Below are positions 5,388-7,012 of a DNA stretch of 7,012 bases, in pieces. The number at the start of each line of letters is the position of its first letter. Position 1 is the first letter of the stretch. This DNA is from Deltaproteobacteria bacterium. GTDB lineage: Bacteria; Desulfobacterota; B13-G15; RBG-16-54-18. The translations under genes were made by a program, and so were the position numbers. The stretch spans positions 1-7,012 of the forward strand of contig QMLM01000086.1 of the NCBI GenBank assembly GCA_003646745.1, written 5' to 3'. The notes under the pieces were generated by a model. It was not told the origin of the DNA. It saw nothing but the letters and a program-made list of their open reading frames with translations, and did not search any database.

Positions 5388-6275
5388 CTAAAATCCTAAG
5401 TTGCGCACATGGACCCTTGTAGTTAATGTCCTTCTCCTGTAGCCGTCCGGGCCATTTAGAGAGGTGGTGTGATCTTCCAACGGAGGCTGTCGAAAATTGC
5501 TCTCCTTGGCGTCCTCCACGGCAGCCCGCGCCACTACATTTACCTCCACCACCCGGATAGATGAGATATCCGTGGGGGGAGCGCTGTGTGTGGCATCATA
5601 ACAGTACCAATTCCCATTATTATCTTGATAGGAGACCTGCAGATCCTCGATATTAAGGGCAAGAGGCTGACCGTTCTCCCTTAGCTCATGGCTTGTAGGG
5701 TCGACATTATAAAATATGGCCGGGACCACCCGTGTGTTTGTCGCCGAGTAGCTGTGTTGGAGGATATAACCGCTGCGAAAAGTTATCGTGGTACTGCCAG
5801 CACTATAATTATTGGAGATCACAATTCCTTCTGTATTGGTTCCGTCACTGATGATAAAGGCCCCATTAGCCGCAAAATCATCATTCCCATCTCCGTCAAT
5901 ATCCGTGACGGTCACCGTAATTGAGGTAGCACCTTGGCTGGCATCGCTATTAAGCTCGGCATAAAAGACCTCTGAGGCTGGCAAGGTCTGGATCCTGTCG
6001 GGGTCACTTACAAAAATTCCATCAGCTCCAGTAGTGCTATTTACCGGAGCAAGGGCGCAAAATTTGGGCACGCCATAACCCGCCATCCTCACGTTGTGGA
6101 CCAAGGTGAGAAGGGCCATGCGGGCGTTTTGTTGCATATCGGCTACGTTATCCTGAACGGCATAGGTCCTCTGTTGGGTCATAAAGAAGGAATACATGGC
6201 CGCCACAAGCAGTGCCGAGATCACCATCGCTATTAGCAGCTCTATAAGTGTAACTCCTTTTTCCCGCCGCAACAT
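5388..6275 (-). CDS. pilW: PilW-family minor pilin
   Basis: This is a 295-residue prepilin with a short 7-residue leader (MLRREKG), cleavage before VTLIELLIAM and the conserved Glu at mature position 5. The hydrophobic helix runs to about residue 32. NARMALLTLVHNVRMAGYG (50-68) is the typical PilW/GspJ helix region after the transmembrane part. The large globular domain holds an acidic loop DIDGDGNDD (125-133) fitting the DxDxDGxxD Ca2+ loop pattern, inside a strand-rich segment (SITVTVTD, then GAFIISDGTNTEGIVIS). There are two cysteines (Cys73 and one in NWYCYDA) that could pair. A GAGGAGGA lies 5 nt before the ATG and overlaps the pilV stop region; the gap to pilV is 12 nt. PilW is expected in the PilVWX priming subcomplex that connects PilY1 to the pilus shaft. 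Confidence 0.93.
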   Translation of the reverse strand: MLRREKGVTLIELLIAMVISALLVAAMYSFFMTQQRTYAVQDNVADMQQNARMALLTLVHNVRMAGYGVPKFCALAPVNSTTGADGIFVSDPDRIQTLPASEVFYAELNSDASQGATSITVTVTDIDGDGNDDFAANGAFIISDGTNTEGIVISNNYSAGSTTITFRSGYILQHSYSATNTRVVPAIFYNVDPTSHELRENGQPLALNIEDLQVSYQDNNGNWYCYDATHSAPPTDISSIRVVEVNVVARAAVEDAKESNFRQPPLEDHTTSLNGPDGYRRRTLTTRVHVRNLGF

Positions 6276-6287
6276 TGCCTTCCTCCT

Positions 6288-6722
6288 CTATTGAGACTTC
6301 ACCGTGGTGAAAGAAACACTATGGGAGTTATCGGGATGGGGCCACTGGACGGTCACCGTAATGGTCTTTAAATTATTTGTAGCGTCTTCACTTACCGTCC
6401 AACTTCTGTTAAATCCCATATCCCCCAAGGCCCTGATAGGGTTATTGCCATCTTGATAGTTACCGTTCACGCTGTCGTTGCCAGGTTGGGGGTCGTTGAG
6501 TTGGGCATCATCATAGGAAAGGTTGCGGAGTTCCTCCAGCTTATCCTGAGCTAGGGTGATCCCAACAGTCATCTGGTTGCTGAAGGAGTTGCTCCTGGTG
6601 GCCACGATCTGCAACCCCGCTAGACCCAACAGCCCGATGGAAAGGATCACTAAGGCGATCATCACCTCCAATAAGGTAAAACCCCGGCGCCCCAAAAACC
6701 CATTATTCCCTTTTATCCTCAT
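6288..6722 (-). CDS. pilV: PilV-family minor pilin
   Basis: Starting from the ATG at 6722, the product has 144 residues. The leader MRIKGNNGFLGRRG is cut before FTLLEVMIALVILSIGLLGL, a class III prepilin motif with Glu at mature position 5. LAQDKLEELRNLSYDD (57-72) is the usual PilV-family segment after the helix. A short globular domain ends in an ITVTVQW strand. There are no cysteines. The reading frame can be extended two codons to a TTG at 6728, but the ATG overlaps the stop of the upstream pseudopilin gene by four bases (ATGA), the standard coupled arrangement, and GAGG lies 7 nt before it. In other systems PilV acts with PilW and PilX in initiating pilus assembly. Confidence 0.93.
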   Translation of the reverse strand: MRIKGNNGFLGRRGFTLLEVMIALVILSIGLLGLAGLQIVATRSNSFSNQMTVGITLAQDKLEELRNLSYDDAQLNDPQPGNDSVNGNYQDGNNPIRALGDMGFNRSWTVSEDATNNLKTITVTVQWPHPDNSHSVSFTTVKSQ

Positions 6723-7012
6723 GACCAACCCTCACTCATACTTATCCCGCCAGAAGGGGCAACTCTAATACGATACTGCTTTCCTTTAGAATTATTCGTG
6801 TAGATACTATCACTTGAAGAACTGCTGGAAGAGGTACCATTGGGGTTAAAACGGATAGTATGATTGGGAAAATCCGTGTTAACTATGTTTACCCCCTTGG
6901 GGGCACTGAACGTATCCCCCTCCTGGGTCCAAACACTCGACCCACTCGGCTGATTGCCCCTCTCTATTCGGTAGGTCTCATTATTTAAATCAAAAACCAC
7001 CCTATACTCCAA
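6719..7012 (-). CDS. GspH/FimT-family pseudopilin, 5' partial at the window edge
   Basis: The last 97 residues are present; the prepilin leader and hydrophobic helix lie beyond the right edge, and the first codon seen is an internal TTG (Leu), not a start. The segment YRVVFDLNNETYRIERG, then GVNIV, IRFNPNGTSS, and IYTNNSKGKQYRIRVAPSGGISM follows the GspH/FimT pattern: a strand with a central aromatic, a F.P.G turn, a (T/L)N..G..+.I.V...G hairpin. A run of seven serines interrupts the FNPNGT...DSIY turn. There are no cysteines. It precedes pilV with a 4-nt overlap, where fimT/fimU lies in Pseudomonas. From this fragment FimT and FimU cannot be told apart. Confidence 0.87.
   Translation of the reverse strand: MEYRVVFDLNNETYRIERGNQPSGSSVWTQEGDTFSAPKGVNIVNTDFPNHTIRFNPNGTSSSSSSSDSIYTNNSKGKQYRIRVAPSGGISMSEGWS

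Noticed and set aside
6723..6728. TTG start for pilV two codons upstream
   Set aside because: The ATG at 6722 forms a standard ATGA overlap with the preceding stop and keeps a normal leader length.

Overview
The window carries the distal part of a type IV pilus minor-pilin operon on the minus strand, followed by a short accessory region with its own promoter. The proteins (a PilY1 with an N-terminal von Willebrand A domain, a detached L7/L12-like domain, an NtrC-type activator tail ending in a Deltaproteobacteria-like Fis helix-turn-helix) and the moderate GC content suggest a Gram-negative bacterium, most likely of the Desulfobacterota/Deltaproteobacteria type. That placement is inference from family resemblance, not a database result.

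Layout, read along minus-strand transcription from the right edge: the C-terminal part of a GspH/FimT-family pseudopilin (7012-6719, N-terminus outside the window), pilV (6722-6288), pilW (6275-5388), pilX (5377-4856), pilY1 (4841-1245) and an unrecognised 145-residue membrane-anchored protein (1245-808). Junctions are 4-nt or 1-nt overlaps or gaps of 10-14 nt, and each downstream gene has a purine-rich Shine-Dalgarno close to or overlapping the end of the gene before it, so this is one transcript. It ends at a strong intrinsic terminator (746-771). Gene order matches the fimU-pilV-pilW-pilX-pilY1 cluster of Pseudomonas, but no pilE-like pilin follows pilY1. FimT/PilV/PilW/PilX are expected to form the priming complex at the pilus tip, and PilY1 the tip adhesin and mechanosensor.

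The interval 559-807 has no gene. It holds the operon terminator, a second terminator-like hairpin (687-715), a perfect inverted repeat (726-742), several TGTC/GACA half-sites and a well-spaced sigma-54 (-24/-12) promoter at 594-610. That promoter points at a 105-codon gene (558-241) whose product resembles the C-terminal domain of ribosomal protein L7/L12 but lacks the rest of that protein. The gene ends at a probable terminator (161-206). Converging on it from the left edge is the last 52 codons of a Fis-type DNA-binding domain, as found at the end of NtrC-family sigma-54 activators (1-159, plus strand).

The least ordinary part is this left-hand module: a sigma-54 activator, a sigma-54 promoter with possible upstream activator sites, and a solitary L7/L12-like protein, all next to the pilus operon. 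The PilY1 also carries two unusual cysteine-rich inserts and several acidic Ca2+-loop-like motifs.
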